Assembly (NCBI GenBank): GCA_910579055.1
Contig: CAJTSU010000046.1
Coordinates: 1 to 17,521, forward strand
Reading direction: 5' to 3'
Source of the DNA: an uncultured Mailhella sp.
GTDB taxonomy: Bacteria; Desulfobacterota; Desulfovibrionia; Desulfovibrionales; Desulfovibrionaceae
Length of the DNA: 17,521 bases
Shown: in pieces, positions 1-6,437 of the stretch
Layout of the letters: each line of letters starts with the position of its first letter
How positions within the stretch are numbered: position 1 is the first letter of the stretch
The notes under the pieces: generated by a model
Told to the model about the DNA's origin: nothing
The model's database searches: none
What the model saw: only the letters and a program-made list of their open reading frames with translations
Made by a program: the position numbers and the translations under genes

Positions 1-244
1 CCAGGGCAAAATCCTTAACCGCCTGCTCTGTGACTTCATCCACACGGTTTTTGAGATTGGGCTTCTTGCGGCTGACCTCAAACAGCGCCTCGACGCCTCC
101 GGCGCTATGCGCTGCCTGATAACGGTAAAAGGTGTCTCTGGAAAATCCCATGACCCGACAGGCTTTGGAAATATTGCCCAGTTCTGCCGCGAGGTTGAGA
201 AGTCCGGTCTTGTGCTTGATGACGTTTTGGTTAAAGCTTTCCAT
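1..244 (-). CDS. IS481-family transposase, N-terminal part
   Basis: This is the first 81 codons of a DDE transposase that moves its own IS; the rest is cut off by the window edge. The N-terminus starts MESFNQNVIKHKTGLLNLA and carries a helix-turn-helix (AELGNISKACRVMGFSRDTFYRYQ, residues 20-43) followed by KKPNLKNRVDE. All of this is typical of the IS481 subgroup, in which this HTH binds the terminal repeats. The catalytic DDE core is not in view, so I cannot say whether the element is active. The ATG at 244 is the usual start for this subgroup. Confidence 0.85.
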   Translation of the reverse strand, partial: MESFNQNVIKHKTGLLNLAAELGNISKACRVMGFSRDTFYRYQAAHSAGGVEALFEVSRKKPNLKNRVDEVTEQAVKDFAL

Positions 245-357
245 CTGGGAACTCCGTTGGGCATGGTGCCCGGTTGATGGTGTCACGTGTTTCCATCAAA
301 ACGGAGTTCCCCTTTCCTGGCAAGGGCCTACTGTCAGATCAAGTCGAGACTACCTCA
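1..357 (-). mobile_element. IS481-family insertion sequence, partial (5' end only)
   Basis: This is the end of an insertion sequence whose transposase reads leftward out of the window. The transposase start is at 244. About 110 bases lie between that start and the putative terminus near 351-357, where the minus strand begins TGAGGTAGTCTCGACTTG. That placement rests on remembered similarity of this subgroup's ends and on the abrupt change to AT-rich sequence. The other inverted repeat and the target duplication are outside the window, so the exact border is uncertain by several bases. Confidence 0.6.
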
Positions 358-483
358 CCTCAAACCACAGAAATCATAGAATCTTTCGATATGCAAGTGT
401 TTTTAGCAGGTTATATTCTGAGCTTTATACTCACTTACTTGATAAACAATTGAACACTTTACCAGTTTTCGTTTGTAGAGTAT

Positions 484-756
484 TCAATTTTTGAGCATTG
501 CAATTTTTTTCTCTTTTCTTTCATACCAAATTTGACCTCCATATCCACAATTATCACGTATATACTCTTTCAATCCATGCGTTTCATTATTAAATTCAAC
601 AACCTGATTTATAAATTTGTCTTTTTCTTCTTTATTCCTTTTTTGTTCTTCGTAAAGAAAATTTTTTAACTTTTTTAATTCAGCTATTTCTGTGTGGAGT
701 TTATCCTTTTCATGATACGGAATATTTGTTTTTGAATATTTATACATTTCTTCCAT
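484..756 (-). CDS. hypothetical charged coiled-coil protein (90 aa)
   Basis: I do not recognise this protein. It is 90 residues, rich in Lys and Glu, and largely predicted coiled coil (about residues 15-60: heptad-like KLHTEIAELKKLKNFLYEE). It ends in a short aromatic/Gly segment (YGGQIWYERKEKK). There is no signal peptide or membrane segment. It is the last of three same-strand AT-rich genes and lies 41 bases after its neighbour. The ATG at 756 has only a weak upstream purine stretch. An internal ATG (codon 4) or a non-ATG start further upstream is possible, because the frame stays open back into the preceding gene. Base composition is far more AT-rich than the phage genes, which suggests foreign origin. 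Confidence 0.55.
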   Translation of the reverse strand: MEEMYKYSKTNIPYHEKDKLHTEIAELKKLKNFLYEEQKRNKEEKDKFINQVVEFNNETHGLKEYIRDNCGYGGQIWYERKEKKIAMLKN

Positions 757-797
757 TTTCTTTGTTGTTTCATTAATACGGTCATATGTACATTTAA

Positions 798-1061
798 TTA
801 TATTAGATATTTTTTCTTTGCTAAGTACGCTTTATCTGCACATTTGATACTCTCAACATATAAATGATGTAATTGCGGAAAAGGGTTATAAATGGAATTA
901 ATTTCCCTTTTTACTTTTGCAACTTCGGCACGAAGGTTTTGGATTGTTTGAATATATATTGTTTTTTCTTGATAATATTCTTTTTTTTCCTCTTCCGTAT
1001 CGTGTATAAAATACGCTAAAATAGCAGCAGCTATTGTTGCTCCAATTATAAGTGGATACAT
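798..1061 (-). CDS. hypothetical small membrane-anchored coiled-coil protein (87 aa)
   Basis: I do not recognise this protein. Residues 2-19 (PLIIGATIAAAILAYFI) form one hydrophobic segment suited to an N-terminal membrane anchor. A charged coiled-coil stretch follows (about 22-58), then a Tyr/Lys-rich tail. The anchor has no cleavage-like site, so the protein probably stays in the inner membrane with its coil in the cytoplasm. It starts 7 bases after the stop of the 1069-1602 gene, and its Shine-Dalgarno (AGGTAAAAGG) overlaps that stop, so the two are probably translationally coupled. A scaffold or partner for the other two coiled-coil products is a guess from context only. Confidence 0.6.
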   Translation of the reverse strand: MYPLIIGATIAAAILAYFIHDTEEEKKEYYQEKTIYIQTIQNLRAEVAKVKREINSIYNPFPQLHHLYVESIKCADKAYLAKKKYLI

Positions 1062-1068
1062 AAGCCTT

Positions 1069-1602
1069 TTACCTCAGAGCTTTTTGATTTATTACTTTTG
1101 CATTTATAGCTTGAAGTTGGTCTCTAAGACTTTGTCTATTCCCTTCTAATGTTTGCTGGATATTTTTACATATAGCTTCTCGCTTATTATGGATTGTCTC
1201 ATATAAAGTCATTAAGCGATCAAAAAATTCTGGCTCTATCTTGCCTGTACTTTCAAGAATTTTATCAAGTATTTGTTGCGATTGTTTATCGTATGTGTTT
1301 AAATTATCAAAAAAAGCATTCAATGCTACTATTGTTGGTTTATTACCTTCTGCTATCAATTTACGTTCATTATCAATAGATGCTAAATAAACTTCTTTTT
1401 GAGCATTAAGTTTTTCCAATTCAAGTTGGAGTTCTTTTTGCTCTTTTTCAGATTGCACTCTAATTTGTTCGCGAGCTAGTTTGTATTCATGCCCTTCGTG
1501 AATAATACGTTCAATCCATGTGACAGGATTAACTTCACGAATAATTTTAGGGGCGCAATCTGGCAAATTGGCCAATATGGTTGGAGAAAATGGCAGTTTC
1601 AT
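1069..1602 (-). CDS. hypothetical coiled-coil protein, first gene of AT-rich trio (177 aa)
   Basis: I do not recognise this protein. I place the start at the ATG at 1602 (MKLPFSPTILANLPDCAPK) because TGAGGT sits about 10 bases upstream. A longer reading from 1671 would run through a palindrome and has no ribosome site. Residues 1-35 are Pro- and Cys-containing and non-polar. Residues 45-90 are a long charged coiled coil (EKEQKELQLELEKLNAQKE). The C-terminal half is helical with Gln-rich stretches. There is no membrane segment or enzymatic motif. It heads a likely operon with the 798-1061 and 484-756 genes, next to a tRNA integration site, a usual place for horizontally acquired cargo. Confidence 0.6.
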   Translation of the reverse strand: MKLPFSPTILANLPDCAPKIIREVNPVTWIERIIHEGHEYKLAREQIRVQSEKEQKELQLELEKLNAQKEVYLASIDNERKLIAEGNKPTIVALNAFFDNLNTYDKQSQQILDKILESTGKIEPEFFDRLMTLYETIHNKREAICKNIQQTLEGNRQSLRDQLQAINAKVINQKALR

Positions 1603-1649
1603 CAGAGCAACCTCAAAATTACTACCGTTAAAATTCTGTGGGGCAGAGC

Positions 1650-1669
1650 GTGGGGCAAATTTGCCCCAC
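1650..1669. promoter_or_regulatory. perfect 20-bp palindrome upstream of the AT-rich gene trio
   Basis: The sequence GTGGGGCAAATTTGCCCCAC equals its own reverse complement. It lies 48 bases before the 1602 start, between the tRNA terminator and the first gene of the minus-strand trio. A second copy of the GCCCCAC half-site sits 12 bases further along the minus strand. It could be a dimeric operator for the trio or a REP-like chromosomal repeat; I cannot distinguish these from one copy. Confidence 0.5.
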
Positions 1670-1674
1670 ATACG

Positions 1675-1705
1675 AAAAAAGGGCTACATTTTCATGTAGC
1701 CTTTT
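1675..1705 (-). terminator. rho-independent terminator behind tRNA-Glu fragment (bidirectional)
   Basis: The stem GGCTACAT/ATGTAGCC (1682-1689 with 1694-1701) has a four-base loop. On the minus strand it is followed by CTTTTTT and on the plus strand by TTTT. It lies 10 bases past the encoded CCA of the tRNA fragment, so it is probably the native terminator of the host tRNA gene. It also insulates the left gene trio from the prophage. Confidence 0.85.
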
Positions 1706-1714
1706 GATTTCATT

Positions 1715-1766
1715 TGGCGTCCCCAGGGGGATTCGAACCCCCGTTGACGGCGTGAAAGGCCGTGTG
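1715..1766 (-). other. tRNA-Glu(UUC) 3' fragment: prophage attachment site (att)
   Basis: Read on the minus strand this is the 3' two-thirds of a tRNA-Glu. It has the anticodon stem ACGGC/GCCGT around a CTTTCAC loop (anticodon UUC at 1754-1756), a T-arm (GGGGG-TTCGAAT-CCCCC), the acceptor strand TGGGGAC, discriminator G, and encoded CCA ending at 1715. The 5' acceptor strand (GTCCCCA) and D-arm are absent upstream, so it cannot make a tRNA. Phages that integrate in tRNA 3' ends leave such a fragment at the end of the element, with element DNA on its 5' side. Here that side is the phage gene array at 2207 onward. The intact tRNA-Glu should therefore be at the other end, outside the window. Confidence 0.8.
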
Positions 1767-2206
1767 ACATCCGTCCGCCGTCCTTGATTTTGCTTGGCTC
1801 CGCAAGCGCCTTGGAGCATGAATATGCACCTACGGACAGGCGCTTTTGTAAACAGGCTTTGTAAACAAAGTCTGTGCCGACCTCTCGCCCTTACCCCTCA
1901 TTTCATTCTTCTAGATGCGTCCGTGCAAGACGCCCACCTCTCTCCACCTGCTCCCCCCATACGGAAGAGCACGGCCCCCCTCACCCCCCATAAAAAAACA
2001 CAGCCCCGCCAGAATAGTCCCTTGCGGATCGCTCTGTGCCTGAAGTTCGACTCTTTCCCCTTCTCTGCTCGCGGGTCCTTCCCGGCTGAATTTCCGTGCA
2101 ACGGGGCGCACACCTCAGACTGTGGCCGCGATCTGCGGAATGAAAGAGACGGAATAGCGGAATGGCTTGTTTTTTATAATCCAATAAAAATCAATAGGTT
2201 ATCCTA
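1767..2206. other. prophage left-end non-coding region with short repeats
   Basis: I see no convincing gene in these 440 bases; the open frames on both strands lack ribosome sites and protein-like composition. Within 100 bases of the att fragment there is a 10-bp direct repeat TTTGTAAACA at 1845-1854 and 1858-1867 (13-base period). There are also small inverted repeats: GCTTG/CAAGC at 1792-1807, and AAGCGCC/GGCGCTT at 1804-1845, the latter followed by TTTTG. The direct repeats could be arm-type integrase or excisionase sites. A TATAAT at 2175-2180 lies 27 bases before the helicase start but has no good -35 partner. Confidence 0.45.
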
Positions 2207-3835
2207 ATGCCAAATAAAAAGAAGAACATCAGGGGGCAGGTGGAGCAGCGCCGCAAGGCGGAAGCCGAGGCGCGTGCCGCCAAGCTCTCAAAAAACAAGC
2301 CTGCAACAGTAGAAAAGCTCGAAGTTTCCGATGATGAATTGCAGGGATACATCAATGAAAATCGTGTGGGTGATGCAAAACTGTATTGGCGTCTGCACAG
2401 AGGAACCGTTGTCTATGTCAAATATTGGGATCGTTTTCTCATATGGGGCGGGCATCATTGGATTGAAGACGACTATGACGCCGCCTTCCAGCGTATTGAA
2501 GACGTGTGTGAACTGTACCTCAGACTTGCGGAGCATAAGCAAAATGAGGCCGATGAAGCGGACAGGGAGGATAAAGCCAAAATCCAGAGTATTGCCGACG
2601 CTGTATTGCGCCGCGTCAATCTGCTCCGCGATACCAACGGGCAGGAAAAACTCCTCCAGATGGTGCGCCGCATCCGCGATCCTCTGGTCGTATTGCCGAA
2701 GCACATCGACAAACAACACTACGTCAAAGCCTGTCCCAACGGCGTGATCGACTTGCGCACCGGAGAACTCCGACCGGGCCGCCCCGAAGAGTACATCCTC
2801 AACGCCATCGTCACGGAGTATGAGCCCGCGCTTCTGGAGAAGGCTGACCCCTGCCCGGAGACGAACAAGTTTCTGCTTTCGTCAATGGACGGCGATCAGG
2901 AGCTTGTGGATTTCATCTGGCGTCTGCTCGGCTACGGCCTCATCACCGAACGCCGCGATCACATCTTCACGATCTTCTGGGGAGAACATGGCCGCAACGG
3001 TAAGGATACGCTCATCAAGCTGGTGATGCATGTCCTCGGCCAAACGCTCTCCGGCGACGTGCCGGTGGAGATGTTTCTCCAGATGCAGCAAACCCGCAAC
3101 AGCTCGGCCCCTTCGCCCGACGTGCTGGCCCTGCGCGGTATGTGCATCGCCTGGATCAACGAGGCAGAGGAAGGCCAACGCTTCGCCCTGGCAAAGCTGA
3201 AAAAACTCACCGGCGGCGGGTACATCACGGCGCGGGGGCTGCAAGACAAACTGCAAACCACCTGGCTGCAAACCCACCTGCCCATCATGACCACCAACGA
3301 ACTGCCCAAGGCCAAGGCCGATGACGCGGCCTTCTGGGCGCGTGCCATCCTGCTCAAGTGGCCGCTATCGTTTGTGGAGAACCCGGAGCAGCCCTACGAG
3401 CGCCCGGCGGACAAAAACCTCGACGAGAAAATTCAGGCCGAAGCCAAGGGCGTGTTGGCCCGCATGGTGCGGGGAAGCATGGAGTACCTGCGCGATGGTC
3501 TGAAAATTCCGGACAAAGTGCAGGAGTGGACTAGGGAGCAGCGCGCGTCCTGGGATGACGTGGGCCTTTTTATAGCGGACTGGTGCGAGATGGAACCTCA
3601 CCAGGACAACCCCGACAACTACAAGACCCGTATTTCAGCCACAGATATCCATGAGGCTTTTTGTCTCTGGTACGCACGCAACCGTGACAGACGTTTCAGT
3701 ATTTCCGCCAAGAAATTCGCAGAGATGCTGAACAAAAAAGACATTCCCTCCAAAAAGAGCAATGGAAGATACCGCCTGGGTATTCGCCTGAACTCCGAGG
3801 GAGAAAATGCTCTTGACGAGGCCCGTCATGATTGA
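2207..3835 (+). CDS. D5/P4-type SF3 helicase (phage/plasmid primase-like replication protein)
   Basis: This is a superfamily 3 helicase, predicted to unwind the phage origin and fork in the host cytoplasm. It is 542 residues. A Lys/Arg-rich start (1-35) is followed by a D5_N-like region (about 60-240; CPNGVIDLRTGELRP at 176-190 is typical). The AAA+ core then has Walker A GEHGRNGKDT (259-268), Walker B in AWINEAEEG (315-323), sensor TTNELP (362-367) and an arginine-finger region FWARAILLKWPLSF (from 376). The tail (about 465-542) looks like the winged-helix D5 C-terminus. No archaeo-eukaryotic primase motifs are evident, and priming is probably supplied by the CHC2/Toprim protein next door. 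The start is supported by AGGTTAT eight bases upstream. It is the first gene inside the prophage's left end. Confidence 0.85.
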   Translation: MPNKKKNIRGQVEQRRKAEAEARAAKLSKNKPATVEKLEVSDDELQGYINENRVGDAKLYWRLHRGTVVYVKYWDRFLIWGGHHWIEDDYDAAFQRIEDVCELYLRLAEHKQNEADEADREDKAKIQSIADAVLRRVNLLRDTNGQEKLLQMVRRIRDPLVVLPKHIDKQHYVKACPNGVIDLRTGELRPGRPEEYILNAIVTEYEPALLEKADPCPETNKFLLSSMDGDQELVDFIWRLLGYGLITERRDHIFTIFWGEHGRNGKDTLIKLVMHVLGQTLSGDVPVEMFLQMQQTRNSSAPSPDVLALRGMCIAWINEAEEGQRFALAKLKKLTGGGYITARGLQDKLQTTWLQTHLPIMTTNELPKAKADDAAFWARAILLKWPLSFVENPEQPYERPADKNLDEKIQAEAKGVLARMVRGSMEYLRDGLKIPDKVQEWTREQRASWDDVGLFIADWCEMEPHQDNPDNYKTRISATDIHEAFCLWYARNRDRRFSISAKKFAEMLNKKDIPSKKSNGRYRLGIRLNSEGENALDEARHD

Positions 3836-3897
3836 ATCAGCCCACATCCTCCCACGGAATGAATCATGCAACATGCTGATATTGTATCATAAACATC

Positions 3898-4064
3898 AAA
3901 ATGGGCGGATGGGAGAATTTCAAGCATATTCCATGCGCACACAGGCGTATGCACACATGCTTGTATGGTCTATGCCATGTATCCGCCCATGCGCCCATTT
4001 TACTAAAAATATTAATAAAATAGGTAGATAAGAAAAAAAGGAACTGGGAGGATATGGGCGCATG
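3898..4064 (+). promoter_or_regulatory. structured leader or candidate origin upstream of primase
   Basis: The 226-base gap between helicase and primase is not gene-like. Arm 3898-3913 pairs with 3986-4001 (15 of 16 positions). Inside that are hairpins CAAGCAT/ATGCTTG (3921-3927 with 3957-3963), ATGCGC/GCGTAT (3933-3938 with 3945-3950) and ATGG/CCAT (3965-3978). The right arm's CATGCGCCCAT (3988-3998) can instead pair perfectly with ATGGGCGCATG (4054-4064), which contains the primase start codon. A very AT-rich stretch (about 3998-4040) separates them. It could be a translational switch, an origin with an unwinding element, or both. Confidence 0.5.
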
Positions 4065-5654
4065 CAACTTCTTGACCTCTATCAATCCCGTTTTGGCTCG
4101 GTGGTAAAACGTCAGGGGAAAGGCTGGAACGGCCCCTGCCCCCTGTGCGGCGGGGAACCGGGCAAGTCCGATCGTTTCATGGTCTGGCCGGATCGCGCCG
4201 AGAGCCTGGGAGAAGTTTGTGCCACCCACAACATCACGGGCATCTGGTCATGCCGCCAGTGCGGAGCCAGCGGCGACACCATTGCCTATCTGATGAAAAT
4301 TGATGGACTCGGCTTCAAGGCCGCTCTGGCCGAGCTGGGCATCGAGAGCGAACGCCCTTCCTACCGGCGTCGGCGTGCCCCTGCCGAACCGCGCAGGCCC
4401 GATGAAGTACCGGCATGGACGCCAAGAGAGTGGCCGCAGCCGTCTGAGAAGTGGTGCGAATATGCGGCCAGACTGCTGGCCGAAGCGGAGGAGAACATCT
4501 GGAACCAACCCGCCGCCCTGAACTGGCTGGCCGCTCGCGGCATCGACGAGGCCGCCGTCCGGGCCTACCACATCGGCTATTTGCCGTCCGAGAGCGGCAA
4601 GTACCAGGGCCGCTACCGTGCCCGCTCCGCCCTGGGGCTGGAGCCGAAAACCGGGGATGACGGCAAGGTTCGCACCAGGCTGTTCATCCCGCGCGGCATT
4701 GTTATTCCCACGTTCGCCTCTGACGGGCGCGTTTTGAATCTGCGCATCCGCCGTCACAAGGAGGATTTGGGGGAACGCAGTCCGAAGTATCTGGAACTTG
4801 AAGGCTCGTGCAAGGCACCGCTGTTTCTCCGTTCATTACGCCCCGGCCCGCTGGCCGCCTACTTCGTGACCGAGGCGGAACTGGATGCCATGCTCATCCA
4901 CCACGCCACAGGCGGCGTGGTCGGCGCAGTGGCCGTGCGCACCAACCGCGGCAAGCCGGACGCATCCGCCGATGGGCGGCTCCGCGAGGCCGTGCGGGTC
5001 TGCATCGCCCTGGATTACGACGAACCCGGCGCGGATGGCGTGGAGTTTTGGGAAAAGACCTATCCCGCCGCTCTGCGCTGGCCCACACCGGAGGGGAAAG
5101 ACCCCGGCGATGCCTGCAAGCTCGGCGTGGACATTCGGGAGTGGGTCGCTGCCGCTTTGCCCGCCAGCATCGCGCTGCCGGACAATGGACATATGGACAC
5201 TTCTGCCGCTGGTCAGTTGGAAGTGGGGGGAGGGGCTGCGCCCAAAACGGCTTCTCTCGAAGAAGGAAGAGAACCCACTCCGATGCGTACCAGTGGAACA
5301 GAGGGCGAGGCGGGGATAGCGTGGGCGACGGCGGGAGATTTCACGCCGGACGAACTCTGTCGATTGCAGGCCGCCTTACCTACCGGGATAGCTCTTGAGC
5401 TGTTGCCTCTGGACGTGGCCCGCGCCTATCTGCTGTGGCGGGGCATCCCGGCCACCTTCATCAAGTTCCACGATGAACACGGCGACTGCACGGGCTTTTC
5501 ATGGAAGTACGACCACACATGGCGGCGCAGGTATCCAGACCGCTTTGAGGCATTCTGGTGTTTTCAGGATGCTTCGTCCGTTCTCTGGCAGTGGATGTCC
5601 GACCACCGGGCAGAAAAGATCACGTCTGAAAACCTTCTGCACATATGGGGATAA
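4062..5654 (+). CDS. DnaG-like phage primase (CHC2 zinc finger + Toprim)
   Basis: This is predicted to synthesise RNA primers for phage replication, working with the neighbouring SF3 helicase. It is 530 residues. The N-terminal zinc-binding domain has CPLC (Cys26, Cys29) and CRQC (Cys64, Cys67), followed by GDTIAYLMKIDGLGFKAALAELGI, as in CHC2 primases. A middle region (about 150-260) resembles the DnaG catalytic-core N-lobe. The Toprim domain shows TEAELDAML (Glu271) and ALDYDEPGADG (Asp318, Asp320), then KDPGDACKLGVDI. Residues about 370-430 form a low-complexity linker, and the remainder is a small aromatic-rich C-terminal domain I cannot name. GGGAGGAT upstream serves as Shine-Dalgarno. 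The start codon sits inside an 11-bp inverted repeat with 3988-3998. Confidence 0.85.
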   Translation: MQLLDLYQSRFGSVVKRQGKGWNGPCPLCGGEPGKSDRFMVWPDRAESLGEVCATHNITGIWSCRQCGASGDTIAYLMKIDGLGFKAALAELGIESERPSYRRRRAPAEPRRPDEVPAWTPREWPQPSEKWCEYAARLLAEAEENIWNQPAALNWLAARGIDEAAVRAYHIGYLPSESGKYQGRYRARSALGLEPKTGDDGKVRTRLFIPRGIVIPTFASDGRVLNLRIRRHKEDLGERSPKYLELEGSCKAPLFLRSLRPGPLAAYFVTEAELDAMLIHHATGGVVGAVAVRTNRGKPDASADGRLREAVRVCIALDYDEPGADGVEFWEKTYPAALRWPTPEGKDPGDACKLGVDIREWVAAALPASIALPDNGHMDTSAAGQLEVGGGAAPKTASLEEGREPTPMRTSGTEGEAGIAWATAGDFTPDELCRLQAALPTGIALELLPLDVARAYLLWRGIPATFIKFHDEHGDCTGFSWKYDHTWRRRYPDRFEAFWCFQDASSVLWQWMSDHRAEKITSENLLHIWG

Positions 5655-5657
5655 ACG

Positions 5658-6437
5658 ATGAGTGAAAACACGTTCGCGCAACGCAATGAAGAATTGGCGG
5701 CCATCAGCCGGGAAATGTTCGGCGATGGAATGCGTCTGATGATTGTGCCTCCGGCCTCGTTGACGCTCTTGAAAGACAATGCCCGTTTCTTCAAGCGGGA
5801 AACCTTCCGTCAGCTCCGGGACAATATCGCGGCGGACAAGCGCCTTTCCAGCGTGCCCCTCTGCTACCGCCATGACGACGGCAGGCTGGAGGTGCTGTCC
5901 GGCAATCACCGGGTACAGGCCAGCATCGAGGCGGGCATTCCGCATATCCTTGTGCTGGTCATAACCGAGGAACTGGACAAGAGCCGCCGCATCGCCATTC
6001 AGCTTTCGCACAACGCGCTGGTGGGCGAGGATGATCAGAGTATCCTGGCGAACCTCTGGGCGCAAATCGAATCGGTGCAGGATAAACTTTATAGCGGTCT
6101 GGACAGCGAATCTCTCAAGGAACTCGGCGACGTTGAGCTGGTGAACTTCTCCACTCCGCAGGTTCCGGCGCATATGGTCACGTTCATGTTCACGGATGGG
6201 GAGAAGGAGCAGCTTTCGGAAATACTGGATATGCTGGCCGACGCGGCGAAAAAATCCTCTGCCGTTCACCTCGGCACGGCGGGGCAGTATGACGAGTTCA
6301 TGCGCATCGTCGCGGACATGAAGAATGCTGAAAAAATCCGCGACAACTCGCTGGCCATGACGCGGTTGATGGAGATTGCTGCGGACTATCTGGAGCGGCA
6401 AGCATCCACGTCAGCAGAACAGGAGGCCGCCCAATGA
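5658..6437 (+). CDS. ParB-like N-terminal domain protein, partner of putative DNA-modification gene
   Basis: This 259-residue protein has a ParB/sulfiredoxin-type domain at about residues 25-125. It includes VPPASLTLLKDNARFF, DNIAADKRLSSVPLCYR and the signature VLSGNHRVQASIEAG (79-93, GxHRxxA). The classical ParB HTH (KorB-like) is not evident; the C-terminal half is helical. Lone ParB domains of this kind occur in phages next to DNA-modification genes, where they may act as NTP- or DNA-dependent accessory factors rather than in partition. No ParA is present. It starts 3 bases after the primase stop, and its TGA overlaps the next gene's ATG, so the pair is probably made together. Confidence 0.8.
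   Translation: MSENTFAQRNEELAAISREMFGDGMRLMIVPPASLTLLKDNARFFKRETFRQLRDNIAADKRLSSVPLCYRHDDGRLEVLSGNHRVQASIEAGIPHILVLVITEELDKSRRIAIQLSHNALVGEDDQSILANLWAQIESVQDKLYSGLDSESLKELGDVELVNFSTPQVPAHMVTFMFTDGEKEQLSEILDMLADAAKKSSAVHLGTAGQYDEFMRIVADMKNAEKIRDNSLAMTRLMEIAADYLERQASTSAEQEAAQ

Noticed and set aside
132..494. 120-codon plus-strand frame across the IS end
   Set aside because: It runs antisense to the transposase and across the IS terminus into AT-rich sequence, with no ribosome site.
1715..1830. Complete tRNA-Glu gene
   Set aside because: No GTCCCCA acceptor strand or D-arm occurs on the 5' side, so only a 3' fragment is present.
1794..2207. 137-codon plus-strand frame before the helicase
   Set aside because: It starts in the att region with no ribosome site, has a low-complexity Pro/Ser-rich composition and no recognised similarity.
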